DNA of 64,000 nucleotides, from contig NZ_CP097117.1 in assembly GCF_024029355.1 (NCBI RefSeq), forward strand, positions 62,001-126,000, given 5' to 3'. Below, one piece after another: positions 9,620 to 20,013 of the stretch. The first letter of the stretch is position 1. The number at the start of each line of letters is the position of its first letter. Source of the DNA: Fructilactobacillus cliffordii (lineage in GTDB: Bacteria > Bacillota > Bacilli > Lactobacillales > Lactobacillaceae). The notes under the pieces were generated by a model. It had not been told where the DNA came from, made no database searches, and worked only from the letters and a program-made list of their open reading frames with translations. A program made the position numbers and the translations under genes.

Positions 9620-10657
9620 ATGCTCACTGACAGACAAAACTTGATTCTTAAACAGATTGTTGATGAATATTCGCAAACGGGGGAACCCGTTGGTTCGAAA
9701 TCTTTGGCACAACACTTGCCAATTAAAGTTAGTTCAGCAACGATTCGGAACGAGATGAGTGTGCTTAGTCAAAATCACTTTATCGAACAGGTGCATACTT
9801 CTTCGGGACGAATTCCTTCTTATCAAGGTTATCGATATTACGTTGATAATTTGACGCAACCGATTCCACTAGAAGTCCAGGCACGCGACTACATTACAGA
9901 AATGTTAGCCGGGTCGTTTAAACAGTTAGACGATATTGTCAGACAGTCGGCCGATTTACTCTCCCAGATTACTGATTATACGGCACTAACGTTTACTCCG
10001 ATGCTGCAACAGCAGGATGTAGTCGAGTCCTTCCGCCTCACGCAAATTAACCATCAGAACTTCATGGCCATTATGATGATGAAAAGTGGTCTAGTGCAAA
10101 GCCAACCATTTTTAACCGAGCAACCTTTGACGAGTTCTGACGGAAGCCATGTAGAAGCTTGGTTAAACCAACATCTACGTGGCGAATCACTAAGTCAAGT
10201 AACGCAAACTTTAGAAGCGGAGCTTGCAAGTGGTAATCAGCAGCCTGCTGATTTTACGCAGATTGTGAATGCGTTTGTGGTAGTAGCTAATAAGTTACGT
10301 CATGAGCAGTTCTTTGTCAGTGGTAGAAGTAACCTCTTCCACGGAGTGGGGGCCGAAACGTTTGCAAACTTGAAACCGCTCTACTCCTCGTTGAGTTCGG
10401 CAACTGACTTAGACACGATTTTACAATCTAGCGGTCAAGATGTATCGGTGCGATTAGGTTCAGAACTGCATAATGATTTATGGCGTAATTACAGTATCAT
10501 TAGTGGAACCTATGATGCTGGTGCACATGGAGTTGGACGGATTGCGGTAATTGGTCCGACCCGAATGTTTTATCCACGGGTGATGGGCTTGGTAGACGCC
10601 TTTCGCGATGAACTACAAACAAGAATTCGTAGTTACTATCATGACTACGATCAGTAA
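9620..10657 (+). CDS. hrcA: Heat-inducible transcription repressor HrcA
   Basis: 345 residues. The winged-helix N-terminus includes LTDRQNLILKQIVDEY, GEPVGSKSLA and SATIRNEMS; the GAF-like C-terminal half ends with ISGTYD and GRIAVIGPTRMFYPRV, where the family motif is GPxRMxY. HrcA binds the CIRCE element upstream and is kept active by the GroEL system. The start is ATG at 9620 with AGAGGTGG upstream; a GTG at 9611 lies inside that binding site and is less likely. It is the first gene of hrcA-grpE-dnaK. Confidence 0.95.
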   Translation: MLTDRQNLILKQIVDEYSQTGEPVGSKSLAQHLPIKVSSATIRNEMSVLSQNHFIEQVHTSSGRIPSYQGYRYYVDNLTQPIPLEVQARDYITEMLAGSFKQLDDIVRQSADLLSQITDYTALTFTPMLQQQDVVESFRLTQINHQNFMAIMMMKSGLVQSQPFLTEQPLTSSDGSHVEAWLNQHLRGESLSQVTQTLEAELASGNQQPADFTQIVNAFVVVANKLRHEQFFVSGRSNLFHGVGAETFANLKPLYSSLSSATDLDTILQSSGQDVSVRLGSELHNDLWRNYSIISGTYDAGAHGVGRIAVIGPTRMFYPRVMGLVDAFRDELQTRIRSYYHDYDQ

Positions 10658-10668
10658 GGAGGGTTAGC

Positions 10669-11250
10669 ATGGCCAAAGAAAAAGAAACCAAAGCCACGAA
10701 AAAAGAGCAACCAGCTGACCAACAAAAGCCAGCAACAAAGCAAGCAGCTGACGAACAACCAAAAACAGATGTTGCGACTGAGCAAACGGAAAAGTTGCAG
10801 GCTGAGGTTGCTAAGTTGCAAGAACAACTAGATGGAGCGCAAAATGATTATTTACGTTCCCAAGCAGAGATTCAAAACATGCAAAAACGGAATCAAAAAG
10901 AAGTCAGTGAAATGGCTAAGTATGGTCCCCAGCAGCTAGCCAAGGACATCGTTCCGGCATTGGATGATTTAACCAGAGCGTTAGACGTTCAGGTTGATGA
11001 TGAAAGTGGCCAGCAACTAAAGACTGGGATTGAAATGGTGGTTAAACATCTAGACAAGGCGTTAACTGATAATGATATCCACGCCGTTGATGAAGTGGGA
11101 GTGCAATTTGACCCGGAGATTCATCAAGCGGTGCAAACAGTGCCAGCGAGTGATGAACATCCAGCTGACACAGTTGTGCAAGTCTTACAAACCGGTTATC
11201 GATTAGCTGATCGAGTGATTCGTCCAGCAATGGTAATCGTGGCACAATAA
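10669..11250 (+). CDS. grpE: Nucleotide exchange factor GrpE
   Basis: 193 residues. A low-complexity charged N-terminus (K/Q/A/T-rich, about 45 residues) leads into the long coiled coil of the GrpE dimer ([19 protein letters not shown]) and then the compact beta domain ([32 protein letters not shown]). It releases ADP from DnaK. It starts 11 bases after hrcA behind AAGGAGG and is followed 25 bases later by dnaK. Confidence 0.97.
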   Translation: MAKEKETKATKKEQPADQQKPATKQAADEQPKTDVATEQTEKLQAEVAKLQEQLDGAQNDYLRSQAEIQNMQKRNQKEVSEMAKYGPQQLAKDIVPALDDLTRALDVQVDDESGQQLKTGIEMVVKHLDKALTDNDIHAVDEVGVQFDPEIHQAVQTVPASDEHPADTVVQVLQTGYRLADRVIRPAMVIVAQ

Positions 11251-11275
11251 ATTAAGGATAAAAGGAGATAATACC

Positions 11276-13123
11276 ATGGCAAGTAATAAAATTATTGGAA
11301 TTGACTTAGGAACTACGAACTCAGCCGTTGCCGTTATGGAAGGTGGCAAACCCAAAATTATCACCAACCCAGATGGTTCGCGGACGACTCCATCAGTAGT
11401 TGCCTTTAAAGATGGTGAAACCCAAGTTGGTGAAGTTGCTAAACGTCAAGAAATCACTAACCCCAACACGGTTCGTTCTATTAAGAGCCACATGGGTGAA
11501 CAAGGCTACACGGTTGATATTGATGGGAAGAAGTACACTCCCCAACAAATTTCAGCAATGATTTTGCAATACATCAAGGGCTACGCTGAAGACTACCTTG
11601 GTGATACGGTTACCGAAGCAGTTATTACGGTACCAGCTTACTTTAACGATGCCCAACGGCAAGCCACTAAAGATGCTGGTAAGATTGCTGGATTAGACGT
11701 AAAGCGGATTATCAACGAACCAACCGCTGCTTCTTTAGCTTACGGATTGGACAAACAAGATAAAGACGAAAAGATTTTAGTTTACGATTTAGGGGGAGGA
11801 ACTTTTGATGTTTCCGTCCTTGAATTAGGTGATGGGGTCTTCCAAGTACTGTCAACGAATGGTGACACTCACCTAGGTGGGGATGACTTTGACCAACGGA
11901 TTATCGATTGGTTAGTTGACAACTTCAAACAAGAACAAGGCGTCGACTTATCCCAAGACAAGATGGCTTTACAACGATTGAAGGATGCCGCCGAAAAAGC
12001 AAAGAAGGAACTCTCTGGAGTTAACCAAACTGAAATCAGTTTGCCATTTATCGCTTCGAACGATAACGGTCCTTTGCACCTGCAAACGACATTAACTCGG
12101 GCTAAGTTCAACGAATTAACTTCTGATTTGGTTGACAAGACCAAGGTTCCGTTTGAAAACGCCTTAAAGGATGCTGGCTTAAGCACTAGTGACATTGATG
12201 AAGTCATCTTGAATGGTGGTTCCACCCGGATTCCTGCTGTGCAAGAAGCTGTTAAGAAGTGGACTGGCAAGAACCCGAACCACTCCATTAACCCGGACGA
12301 AGCTGTTGCTTTAGGGGCTGCTGTTCAAGGGGGAGTCTTAACTGGTGACGTGAAGGATGTTGTGCTCTTGGATGTTACGCCATTATCCTTGGGAATTGAA
12401 ACCATGGGTGGTGTAATGACGAAGTTAATTGACAAGAACACCACGATTCCAACTTCCAAGTCCCAAACCTTCTCGACTGCTGCTGATAACCAAACAGCCG
12501 TTGACATTCACGTGCTGCAAGGGGAACGGCCAATGGCTGCCGATAATAAATCGTTAGGTCGGTTCCAATTGACTGATATTCCTGCTGCTCCACGGGGAGT
12601 TCCACAGATTGAAGTTACCTTTGACATTGATAAAAACGGGATTGTAAACGTTTCTGCTAAAGATAAGGGAACCGGTAAGGAACAAAAGATTACCATCAAG
12701 GATTCTAATGGTCTTTCCGACGATGAAATCGAAAAGATGATGAAAGAAGCCCAAGCCAACGAAGAAGCCGACAAGAAGAAGAAAGAAGAAGTTGACTTAA
12801 ACAACGAAGTTGATCAATTAATTTTCCAAACTGATAAGACTTTGAAGGACGTTGAAGGTAAGGTTTCTGAAGCTGAAATTAAAGAAGTGAAGGATGCTGA
12901 GGAAGAACTGAAGAAGGCCAAAGCAGACAACAACTTGGACGATATGAAGTCCAAGAAGGATGCTTTGAACGAAAAAGTGCAAGCAGTAGCCGTAAAACTT
13001 TACCAACAACAAGCTCAATCAGGTCAAAACGGTGATGGCGCTAACGATGATGCTACGAAGCAAGACGATGGCAACACCGTTGATGGTGACTTCCACGAAG
13101 TTAACGATGACGACAAAAAATAA
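11276..13123 (+). CDS. dnaK: Hsp70 chaperone DnaK
   Basis: 615 residues, typical Firmicutes length. The nucleotide-binding domain has [11 protein letters not shown] (8-18), the phosphate 2 motif [12 protein letters not shown] and [12 protein letters not shown]. The linker [14 protein letters not shown] leads to the beta-sandwich substrate domain and a helical lid. The tail is acidic (EVNDDDKK). DnaK works with DnaJ and GrpE on unfolded proteins. The start ATG follows AAAGGAG. It is transcribed from the CIRCE promoter; the 3' side carries two hairpins and then a strong terminator before dnaJ. Confidence 0.98.
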   Translation: MASNKIIGIDLGTTNSAVAVMEGGKPKIITNPDGSRTTPSVVAFKDGETQVGEVAKRQEITNPNTVRSIKSHMGEQGYTVDIDGKKYTPQQISAMILQYIKGYAEDYLGDTVTEAVITVPAYFNDAQRQATKDAGKIAGLDVKRIINEPTAASLAYGLDKQDKDEKILVYDLGGGTFDVSVLELGDGVFQVLSTNGDTHLGGDDFDQRIIDWLVDNFKQEQGVDLSQDKMALQRLKDAAEKAKKELSGVNQTEISLPFIASNDNGPLHLQTTLTRAKFNELTSDLVDKTKVPFENALKDAGLSTSDIDEVILNGGSTRIPAVQEAVKKWTGKNPNHSINPDEAVALGAAVQGGVLTGDVKDVVLLDVTPLSLGIETMGGVMTKLIDKNTTIPTSKSQTFSTAADNQTAVDIHVLQGERPMAADNKSLGRFQLTDIPAAPRGVPQIEVTFDIDKNGIVNVSAKDKGTGKEQKITIKDSNGLSDDEIEKMMKEAQANEEADKKKKEEVDLNNEVDQLIFQTDKTLKDVEGKVSEAEIKEVKDAEEELKKAKADNNLDDMKSKKDALNEKVQAVAVKLYQQQAQSGQNGDGANDDATKQDDGNTVDGDFHEVNDDDKK

Positions 13124-13136
13124 TTGAGCACGTTTC

Positions 13137-13189
13137 AAGTTCCTCGAAAAGTGGGAGCTTACCGGAGTGAATGACCACGAAGGTGATCA
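13137..13189 (+). other. Two consecutive hairpins between dnaK and dnaJ
   Basis: AAGTTCCT (13137-13144) pairs with GGGAGCTT (13153-13160). TGACCAC (13172-13178) pairs with GTGATCA (13183-13189) around a GAAG loop, with one mismatch. Together with the adjoining terminator this forms a fully structured 90-base intergenic segment. I do not recognise it as a known riboswitch or leader class. Pairings were found by eye. Confidence 0.5.
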
Positions 13190-13225
13190 AAAAGCCAAAG
13201 CTGATGTGAACTGCTTTGGCTTTTT
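13189..13225 (+). terminator. Intrinsic terminator between dnaK and dnaJ
   Basis: AAAAAGCCAAAGC (13189-13201) pairs exactly with GCTTTGGCTTTTT (13213-13225) around an 11-base loop and is followed by GTTTT. dnaJ has no evident promoter between here and its start, so read-through or partial termination would set the dnaK:dnaJ ratio. Confidence 0.85.
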
Positions 13226-13264
13226 GTTTTAGAACCGCAACTTTAAATCAGGGAGGATTAGAGA

Positions 13265-14404
13265 ATGGCAGCAAAAGATTATTATGATGTCTTGGGTGTT
13301 TCCAAGGATGCTTCTGAAAAAGACATCAACCATGCTTATCGTCATTTATCCAAAAAGTACCATCCAGACATCAACAAAGAACCGGGAGCCGAAGAAAAGT
13401 TTAAAGAAATTACCGAAGCCTACGAAGTCCTGAGTGACAAACAAAAACGGGCTAACTACGACCAATACGGATCTGCTGATGGGCCCCAAGGTTTTGGTGG
13501 TGGAGCCGGCGGAGGCGGTGGCTTCGGCGGCGCTGGTGGTGCTGGATTTGGCGATTTCTCAGATATTTTCAGCGATTTATTTGGTGGTGGCGGTCGGCGC
13601 CAAACCGATCCTACGGCACCTCAACAGGGTGAAGATTTGCAGTACCAAATGACTTTGACCTTTGATGAGGCCATCTTTGGGAAAACTACCAAGATTAATT
13701 ACAGACGAGAAGCTCAATGTCCGGATTGTCACGGAACGGGAGCTAAACCAGGAACTCATCCAGAAACCTGTCCTGATTGTCATGGGACCGGCCGGATTGC
13801 TAGAACGGTGAACACCCCGATGGGACAGATGCAGACCCAAAGCACGTGTCCGCGGTGTGAAGGAACTGGGAAGATCATTAAGGACAAGTGTCTTAAGTGT
13901 GGTGGCGCTGGGAAGATTAGTGAAAACCACGAGGTAGAGGTTAAGGTTCCTGCTGGAGTCGAAGAAGGACAACAAATGCGGTTGCAAGGGCAAGGAAATG
14001 CTGGAGTTAACGGCGGTCCTTACGGTGATTTATTCGTTGTCTTCCGGGTTCTACCTAGTAAGGACTTTCAACGAGACGGATCCACGATTTACTACAACAA
14101 GGACATTTCCTTTACGGATGCAGCCCTTGGAAACGAAATCGACGTTAAAACCGTGTATGGTAATGGTAAGTTAACCATTCCAGCCGGAACCCAAACGGGC
14201 ACGGTCTTTAAGTTAAAAGGGAAAGGTGCTCCACGTCTGCACAGCGATAGCAAGGGAGACGAAATGGTCCGCGTGACTGTGGTTACGCCTAAGAAGCTAT
14301 CACCAGAACAAAAATTGGCTTTAAAAGCATTTGCCGAAGCCAGTGGAGAAAACCCAATCCCCGAAAAGGGATTCTTTGAAAAATTAAAAGATAAATTGAA
14401 ATAA
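13265..14404 (+). CDS. dnaJ: Hsp40 co-chaperone DnaJ
   Basis: 379 residues. J domain with the HPD triad at 33-35, then a G/F-rich region (about 78-110) with alternating Gly-Gly-Ala-Gly runs. Four zinc-binding CxxCxGxG repeats follow ([32 protein letters not shown]), then the C-terminal substrate-binding domains. It stimulates the DnaK ATPase and holds unfolded clients. The start ATG follows GGGAGG. It is separated from dnaK by 141 bases that include hairpins and a terminator. A strong terminator lies just after its stop. Confidence 0.98.
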   Translation: MAAKDYYDVLGVSKDASEKDINHAYRHLSKKYHPDINKEPGAEEKFKEITEAYEVLSDKQKRANYDQYGSADGPQGFGGGAGGGGGFGGAGGAGFGDFSDIFSDLFGGGGRRQTDPTAPQQGEDLQYQMTLTFDEAIFGKTTKINYRREAQCPDCHGTGAKPGTHPETCPDCHGTGRIARTVNTPMGQMQTQSTCPRCEGTGKIIKDKCLKCGGAGKISENHEVEVKVPAGVEEGQQMRLQGQGNAGVNGGPYGDLFVVFRVLPSKDFQRDGSTIYYNKDISFTDAALGNEIDVKTVYGNGKLTIPAGTQTGTVFKLKGKGAPRLHSDSKGDEMVRVTVVTPKKLSPEQKLALKAFAEASGENPIPEKGFFEKLKDKLK

Positions 14405-14412
14405 TTGATGCT

Positions 14413-14447
14413 AATAGAGCGAGATGTAAATCTCGCTCTATTTGTTT
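14413..14447 (+). terminator. Intrinsic terminator after dnaJ
   Basis: A perfect 13-bp stem: AATAGAGCGAGAT (14413-14425) with ATCTCGCTCTATT (14430-14442) around GTAA, then TTGTTT. The T-tract doubles as the -35 region of the lepA promoter. Confidence 0.9.
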
Positions 14448-14470
14448 CTGAACCGGGCCATTGGTATAAT
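14442..14470 (+). promoter_or_regulatory. lepA promoter
   Basis: TTGTTT (14442-14447), 17-bp spacer, TATAAT (14465-14470) inside TTGGTATAAT. The predicted transcript would start about 25 bases before the lepA ATG. Confidence 0.6.
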
Positions 14471-14501
14471 TAAGAAAAATGATCGACCGAAGAAAGCAGG
14501 A

Positions 14502-16343
14502 ATGAACGTGGATTATCAAGAAATGAAAACGGACCAACGTAAAATCAGAAATTTTGCGATTGTAGCCCATATTGACCATGGAAAATCCACTCTAGCGGAC
14601 CGGATTTTGGAGCTCACCGATACGGTGTCCAAACGCGAAATGAAGGATCAGCTACTGGATAACATGGATTTGGAACGCGAACGAGGCATTACGATTAAAT
14701 TGAACGCTGTCCAGTTAAAGTATCACGGGAAAGACGGTGTGGATTACGTGTTTCACTTGATTGACACCCCAGGACACGTGGACTTTTCGTATGAAGTGTC
14801 CCGGAGCTTAGCTGCCTGTGAAGGGGCTATTTTGGTGGTGGATGCTACTCAAGGGATTCAAGCGCAAACGTTGGCTAACGTTTACCTTGCCCTTGACGAT
14901 GACTTGGAAATTCTACCGGTGATTAACAAGGTGGATTTGCCATCTGCCGAACCGGAACGAGTCAAGAAGGAAATTGAAGACGTGATTGGTTTAGATACCA
15001 GTGACGCCGTCGAAATTAGTGCCAAAACGGGCTTGAACGTAGATAAGTTGTTAGAGGAAATTGTGGCTAAAATTCCCGCTCCCACGGGGGCCATTGATGC
15101 TCCGTTAAAGGGATTGGTCTTTGACTCTATTTATGATGATTATCGGGGTGTGGTCCTCAGCGTGCGGATCTTTGAGGGGGTTGTAAAAGCCGGCGACCGG
15201 ATCCGGTTGATGAATAGTGGAAGTGAGTACGAAGTGACTGAAGTGGGAGTTAATTCCCCTAACCCATTGCCCCGCGACTTCCTGATGGCTGGGGATGTTG
15301 GCTATCTAACTGCTAGCATTAAAGACATTACCCAAACTCGAGTTGGAGATACGATTACGCTAGCTAATGATCCAGCAGAAAAGGCATTACCGGGTTATCG
15401 GGAAATGATTCCTATGGTTTACGCCGGGCTATATCCAACTGATAACGCAAAATTTGAGGACCTGCGAGAAGCGCTAGAAAAACTGAAGTTGAATGATGCC
15501 TCGCTCGAATTTGAACCAGAAGTTTCTGAGGCCCTCGGTTTTGGGTTTCGGTGTGGGTTCTTAGGTTTATTGCACATGGATGTAGTTCAGGAACGACTCG
15601 AACGCGAGTTTAATTTAGATTTAATTACTACGGCACCGTCGGTAACCTACCACGTTAATTTAACTGGTGGTGACATGGTAGAAGTGGAAAACCCAGCTGA
15701 AATGCCAGACGTTTCTACCATTAAAAGTATCGAGGAACCCTACGTGAAAGCCACAGTCATGGTTCCTAATGATTACGTGGGTGCCGTGATGAAACTCTGT
15801 CAAGCTCGGCGGGGAGAATTTGTGACGATGGAATATTTGGATGACGCCCGGGTGAATGTGATTTACCAAATGCCACTGTCAGAAATCATTTTCAACTTCT
15901 TTGACAAGCTTAAGTCTAGTACCAAAGGGTATGCTTCACTAGATTACGAAGTGGACGGTTATCACGCCAGTGACTTGGTTAAAGTGGATATCTTGTTAAA
16001 TGGTGATCAAGTGGACGCGTTGAGTTTCATTGCCCACCGTCAGTTTGCGGAAGAACGGAGTCGTGACATTGTCCGGAAACTCAAGGAAATTATTCCGCGG
16101 CAAAACTTTGAAATTCCGGTCCAGGCGGCCATCGGTTCCAAGATTATTGCTCGGACCAACATTAAGGCGTACCGAAAGGACGTTACTTCTCGGATTCACA
16201 CTGGGGATCCAGATCGGAGAGCAAAGTTGCTGGAGAAGCAGAAACGAGGGAAGAAACGGATGAAGGCCGTGGGAAAGGTGGATATTCCCCAGGAAGCATT
16301 CATGACCGTTCTGCAATCCGATACGGAACAAAACGGTGATTGA
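14502..16343 (+). CDS. lepA: Elongation factor 4 (LepA) GTPase
   Basis: 613 residues. G1 AHIDHGKST (22-30), the switch I region RERGITIK, G3 DTPGHVDF, G4 NKVD; domains II, III and V-like; and the LepA-specific C-terminal domain ending [14 protein letters not shown]. It binds ribosomes and is implicated in back-translocation and initiation under stress. The start at 14502 (MNVDYQEM) lies downstream of the promoter. The upstream in-frame ATG at 14442 falls inside the promoter and terminator, and an internal ATG at 14523 is an alternative. It is monocistronic, closed by a terminator. Confidence 0.96.
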   Translation: MNVDYQEMKTDQRKIRNFAIVAHIDHGKSTLADRILELTDTVSKREMKDQLLDNMDLERERGITIKLNAVQLKYHGKDGVDYVFHLIDTPGHVDFSYEVSRSLAACEGAILVVDATQGIQAQTLANVYLALDDDLEILPVINKVDLPSAEPERVKKEIEDVIGLDTSDAVEISAKTGLNVDKLLEEIVAKIPAPTGAIDAPLKGLVFDSIYDDYRGVVLSVRIFEGVVKAGDRIRLMNSGSEYEVTEVGVNSPNPLPRDFLMAGDVGYLTASIKDITQTRVGDTITLANDPAEKALPGYREMIPMVYAGLYPTDNAKFEDLREALEKLKLNDASLEFEPEVSEALGFGFRCGFLGLLHMDVVQERLEREFNLDLITTAPSVTYHVNLTGGDMVEVENPAEMPDVSTIKSIEEPYVKATVMVPNDYVGAVMKLCQARRGEFVTMEYLDDARVNVIYQMPLSEIIFNFFDKLKSSTKGYASLDYEVDGYHASDLVKVDILLNGDQVDALSFIAHRQFAEERSRDIVRKLKEIIPRQNFEIPVQAAIGSKIIARTNIKAYRKDVTSRIHTGDPDRRAKLLEKQKRGKKRMKAVGKVDIPQEAFMTVLQSDTEQNGD

Positions 16344-16345
16344 TG

Positions 16346-16381
16346 AAAAATCCGCAACTGAAATAGCAGTTGCGGATTTTT
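16346..16381 (+). terminator. Intrinsic terminator after lepA
   Basis: AAAAATCCGCAACTG (16346-16360) pairs perfectly with CAGTTGCGGATTTTT (16367-16381) around AAATAG. Confidence 0.92.
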
Positions 16382-16450
16382 AGTTAGGAAAATTTACTTC
16401 AACAGTGAAACATCTTTAATTAAACCCTATAACAGTAAAAACGTAAGATA

Positions 16451-16464
16451 ATGATAATTCTCAT
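16451..16464 (+). promoter_or_regulatory. Candidate Fur-family operator
   Basis: ATGATAATTCTCAT, a 14-bp palindrome with one mismatched pair, within GATAATGATAAT-TCTCATT. Read on the minus strand it matches about 14 of 19 positions of the classical Fur box by my count. It overlaps the -35 position of the promoter for the repeat surface protein. In AT-rich DNA such a match can arise by chance. Confidence 0.4.
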
Positions 16465-16466
16465 TG

Positions 16467-16475
16467 TGGTATACT
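16467..16475 (+). promoter_or_regulatory. Extended -10 promoter of the surface-protein gene
   Basis: TG-N-TATACT (16467-16475), an extended -10 element with no good -35. It lies about 50 bases before the start codon, adjacent to the palindrome at 16451-16464. Confidence 0.5.
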
Positions 16476-16525
16476 TAGGTTAGAAACCTGTTCTTAAATA
16501 AGTTTAGTTATTGGAGTCTTGACTT

Positions 16526-19045
16526 ATGAAGTGTAAATGGAAAATAATTTTTAGTGGATTTGTAGTTACCCAAATGTTAGTTGCTTATCCCCAAATTGTG
16601 GATGCAGCTCCAGTGTCATCAGCGACCGTTAGTAATGTGACTGCTCAGGATCAACTGGCTGATCATATTGTGAATGGTTCTTTTGAGGAGCCGGTTTTAC
16701 CTGCTAACAGTATTAATATTACCTCCGAAAATAATGTTCCAGGGTGGTCAACTACTGCTGGTGACCATAACATTGAAATGATGAATGGAAATGGTGGTAA
16801 GTACCATAATTTCAGGCCGGCCGTTGGAAATCAATGGGCAGAGATTAATGCCAATGAACCTGGGGAATTATATCAAGTGGTTAAATCTATTCCAGGGACA
16901 ATCATGCATTGGAGTCTTTACCATGCTGGTAGGGATCAAACTGATACGATGGATATTAACATTGGAACGTTAACCAATCACAGCGCCGTTAGACGGGTTT
17001 CCAGTCCGAATCGAACGTGGACACGCTATGATGGTTATTATGAGGTCCCCGATGGGCAGACAGAAACTTACTTCGGATTTAAGAGTGTGACCAGTAAAGA
17101 ACCTTCGTATGGTAATTACATTGATGGAGTAGAATTTAGTGTTTATTCTAAAACACCAATGCAGCCGGTGAATGCTAATAATGGTGAGGTAATTCCACCA
17201 AGTGAAAATAAATTTGATTTTCCGCCAGTTAATGGAAATGAAGGAGATCAAATTACAATTGATCCAAACACGTTGCCAGATATTCCTGGATACAATAAAC
17301 CTAAAGAACCGTTTACGGTGACGATTCCGGCGGACGGGACGCCAATTGATATTCCATATACGCCGATTCCGGAACCAGAAACGCCGAGTCAGCCGGTGGA
17401 TCAGAACGGGAACGTCATTCCGCATACGGGAATTGATTTTCCTAATTATCCTGGAAAACCCGGGGATCAAATCACGATTGATCCGAATACGTTGCCTGAT
17501 TTACCTGGATACAATAAACCCCAAGAACCGTTTACGGTGACAATTCCGGCGGACGGGACGCCGATTGATATTCCATATACGCCGCTTCCGGAACCAGAAA
17601 CACCGAGTCAGCCGGTGGATCAGAACGGGAAGGTCATTCCGCATACGGGAATTGATTTTCCTAAGTATCCCGGAAAGCCCGGGGATCAAATTACAATTGA
17701 TCCGAATACGTTGCCTGATTTACCCGGTTATGAAAAACCGAAAACGCCTTTTACGGTAACAATTCCAGCGGACGGGACGCCAATCAACATTCCGTATACG
17801 CCGCTTCCGGAACCAGAAACGCCGAGTCAACCGGTAGATCAGAACGGGAACGTCATTCCGCATACGGGAATTGATTTTCCTAAGTATCCCGGAAAGCCCG
17901 GGGATCAAATTACAATTGATCCGAATACGTTGCCTGATCTACCCGGTTATGAAAAACCGAAAACGCCGTTTACGGTAACAATTCCGGCGGACGGGACGCC
18001 AATTAATATTCCATATACGCCACTTCCGGAACCAGAAACGACGAGTCAACCGGTGGACCCAAACGGGAAGGTCATTCCGCATACGGGAATTGATTTTCCT
18101 AAGTATCCCGGAAAACCTGGAGATCAAATCACGATTGATCCGAATACGTTGCCTGATCTACCCGGTTATGAAAAACCGAAAACGCCGTTTACGGTAACGA
18201 TTCCGGCGGATGGGACGCCAATTGATATTCCATATACGCCGCTTCCAGAACCAGAAACGCCGAGTCAGCCGGTGGACCCAAACGGGAAAGTTATTCCGCA
18301 TACGGGAATTGATTTTCCTAAGTATCCCGGAAAGCCCGGGGATCAAATCACGATTGATCCGAATACGTTGCCTGATCTACCCGGATACAATAAGCCTAAA
18401 GAACCGTTTACGGTGACGATTCCAGCGGATGGGACGCCAATTGATATTCCATATACGCCACTTCCAGAACCAGAAACGCCGAGTCAGCCGGTGGATCAGA
18501 ACGGGAAGGTCATTCCGCATACGGGAATTGATTTTCCTAAGTATCCCGGAAAGCCCGGGGATCAAATTACAATTGATCCGAATACGTTGCCTGATCTACC
18601 CGGTTATGAAAAACCGAAAACGCCGTTTACGGTAACAATTCCGGCGGACGGGACGCCAATTAATATTCCATATACGCCACTTCCGGAACCAGAAACGACG
18701 AGTCAACCGGTGGACCCAAACGGGAAGGTCATTCCGCATACGGGAATTGATTTTCCTAAGTATCCCGGAAAGCCCGGGGATCAAATCACGATTGATCCGA
18801 ACACGTTACCAGATATTCCTGGATACAATAAACCGAAAACGTCGTTTACGGTAACGATTCCAGTGGCTGGAAATCTGATTAACATTCCATACACACGAGG
18901 ATCAGATAGGCAGGTGGTTTCACAGCACCAAGCTAAACAACCACTAATTCCGCAGTTAGGTGCTCAACATTCGATGGCAGTAGTTATCCTTGGTTTAATC
19001 TTGCTTTTGTTATCATTACTTATGGTGATTTTATTTGGATATTAA
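16526..19045 (+). CDS. Secreted repeat-rich surface protein, degenerate sorting motif
   Basis: 839 residues. Signal peptide 1-28 (positive start, hydrophobic core, likely cleavage after VDA). Residues about 48-208 form a domain beginning IVNGSFEEP with VPGW and WAEINAN, resembling galactose-binding-like jelly rolls of the DUF642 type. Then eight repeats of about 73 residues follow, each with VDxNGxVIPHTGIDF, GDQITIDPNTLPD, PGY and FTVTIPADGTP; the pattern resembles MucBP-type adhesin repeats. The C-terminus has IPQLG (about residue 808) where LPQTG would be expected, then a 20-odd-residue hydrophobic segment ending FGY without a basic tail. It may be membrane-anchored instead of sortase-linked. 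A role in adhesion is inferred. It is monocistronic, with a possible Fur-type operator upstream; no ribosome binding site stronger than TTGGAG is seen. Confidence 0.85.
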   Translation: MKCKWKIIFSGFVVTQMLVAYPQIVDAAPVSSATVSNVTAQDQLADHIVNGSFEEPVLPANSINITSENNVPGWSTTAGDHNIEMMNGNGGKYHNFRPAVGNQWAEINANEPGELYQVVKSIPGTIMHWSLYHAGRDQTDTMDINIGTLTNHSAVRRVSSPNRTWTRYDGYYEVPDGQTETYFGFKSVTSKEPSYGNYIDGVEFSVYSKTPMQPVNANNGEVIPPSENKFDFPPVNGNEGDQITIDPNTLPDIPGYNKPKEPFTVTIPADGTPIDIPYTPIPEPETPSQPVDQNGNVIPHTGIDFPNYPGKPGDQITIDPNTLPDLPGYNKPQEPFTVTIPADGTPIDIPYTPLPEPETPSQPVDQNGKVIPHTGIDFPKYPGKPGDQITIDPNTLPDLPGYEKPKTPFTVTIPADGTPINIPYTPLPEPETPSQPVDQNGNVIPHTGIDFPKYPGKPGDQITIDPNTLPDLPGYEKPKTPFTVTIPADGTPINIPYTPLPEPETTSQPVDPNGKVIPHTGIDFPKYPGKPGDQITIDPNTLPDLPGYEKPKTPFTVTIPADGTPIDIPYTPLPEPETPSQPVDPNGKVIPHTGIDFPKYPGKPGDQITIDPNTLPDLPGYNKPKEPFTVTIPADGTPIDIPYTPLPEPETPSQPVDQNGKVIPHTGIDFPKYPGKPGDQITIDPNTLPDLPGYEKPKTPFTVTIPADGTPINIPYTPLPEPETTSQPVDPNGKVIPHTGIDFPKYPGKPGDQITIDPNTLPDIPGYNKPKTSFTVTIPVAGNLINIPYTRGSDRQVVSQHQAKQPLIPQLGAQHSMAVVILGLILLLLSLLMVILFGY
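17165..18895 (+). repeat. Eight tandem repeats, 219-bp period (adhesin repeats)
   Basis: In-frame direct repeats inside the surface-protein gene. Unit 1 is divergent and 9 bp longer; units 2-7 are near-identical at the DNA level; unit 8 is partly degenerate at its end. Two variants alternate: PGYNKPxEP (units 1, 2, 6) and PGYEKPKTP (units 3, 4, 5, 7), with unit 8 mixed (PGYNKPKTS). PETTSQPVDPNGK occurs after units 4 and 7 only, suggesting a three-unit (about 657 bp) higher-order duplication. Copy number is expected to vary between strains. Confidence 0.95.
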
Positions 19046-19116
19046 GTTATTCCAGAATTTAGGATATTTCTGATTAAAGTTAGAACTAACTCGGTTTTAA
19101 TGAATGACTATTTCTA

Positions 19117-19147
19117 TTGTGCATTTATTAACAATTGGTAGTATAAT
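19117..19147 (+). promoter_or_regulatory. Promoter of the acetoin/diacetyl reductase gene
   Basis: TATAAT (19142-19147) with a weak TTGTGC (19117-19122) 19 bp upstream. The start codon is 49 bases downstream. Confidence 0.45.
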
Positions 19148-19192
19148 TAATCCGTTAAGTTAGTTAAATTTTTAGTTTAGAAATTGGAGTAG

Positions 19193-19966
<774 letters not shown>

Positions 19967-19967
19967 T

Positions 19968-20009
19968 AAAAATGGCTGAACCTGAATTTAAACAGGTTCA
20001 GCCATTTTT
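19968..20009 (+). terminator. Bidirectional terminator between budC and the DUF805 gene
   Basis: AAAAATGGCTGAACCTG (19968-19984) pairs with CAGGTTCAGCCATTTTT (19993-20009). A-rich on one side and T-rich on the other, it serves both converging genes. Confidence 0.92.
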
Positions 20010-20013
20010 TTAG

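Noticed and set aside
13226..13264. Second CIRCE or separate promoter for dnaJ
   Set aside because: No TTAGCACTC/GAGTGCTAA arms or acceptable -35/-10 pair are present in the remaining 39 bases.
13577..13993. 138-residue minus-strand open frame opposite the dnaJ zinc region
   Set aside because: Shadow of a well-supported gene; no ribosome binding site or recognisable protein features.
17501..18784. Series of 62-residue open frames on the minus strand spaced every 219 bp, and similar plus-strand frames
   Set aside because: They are copies of the same off-frame reading of the adhesin repeats, have no ribosome binding sites, and exist only because the repeat length is a multiple of three.
17165..18895. 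CRISPR-like array
   Set aside because: The repeats are 219 bp, contiguous, coding and without unique spacers.
19075..19105. Hairpin AGTTAG/CTAACT as terminator of the adhesin gene
   Set aside because: The stem would have a two-base loop and only a short interrupted T-run, so it is unlikely to terminate. No convincing terminator was found after this gene.
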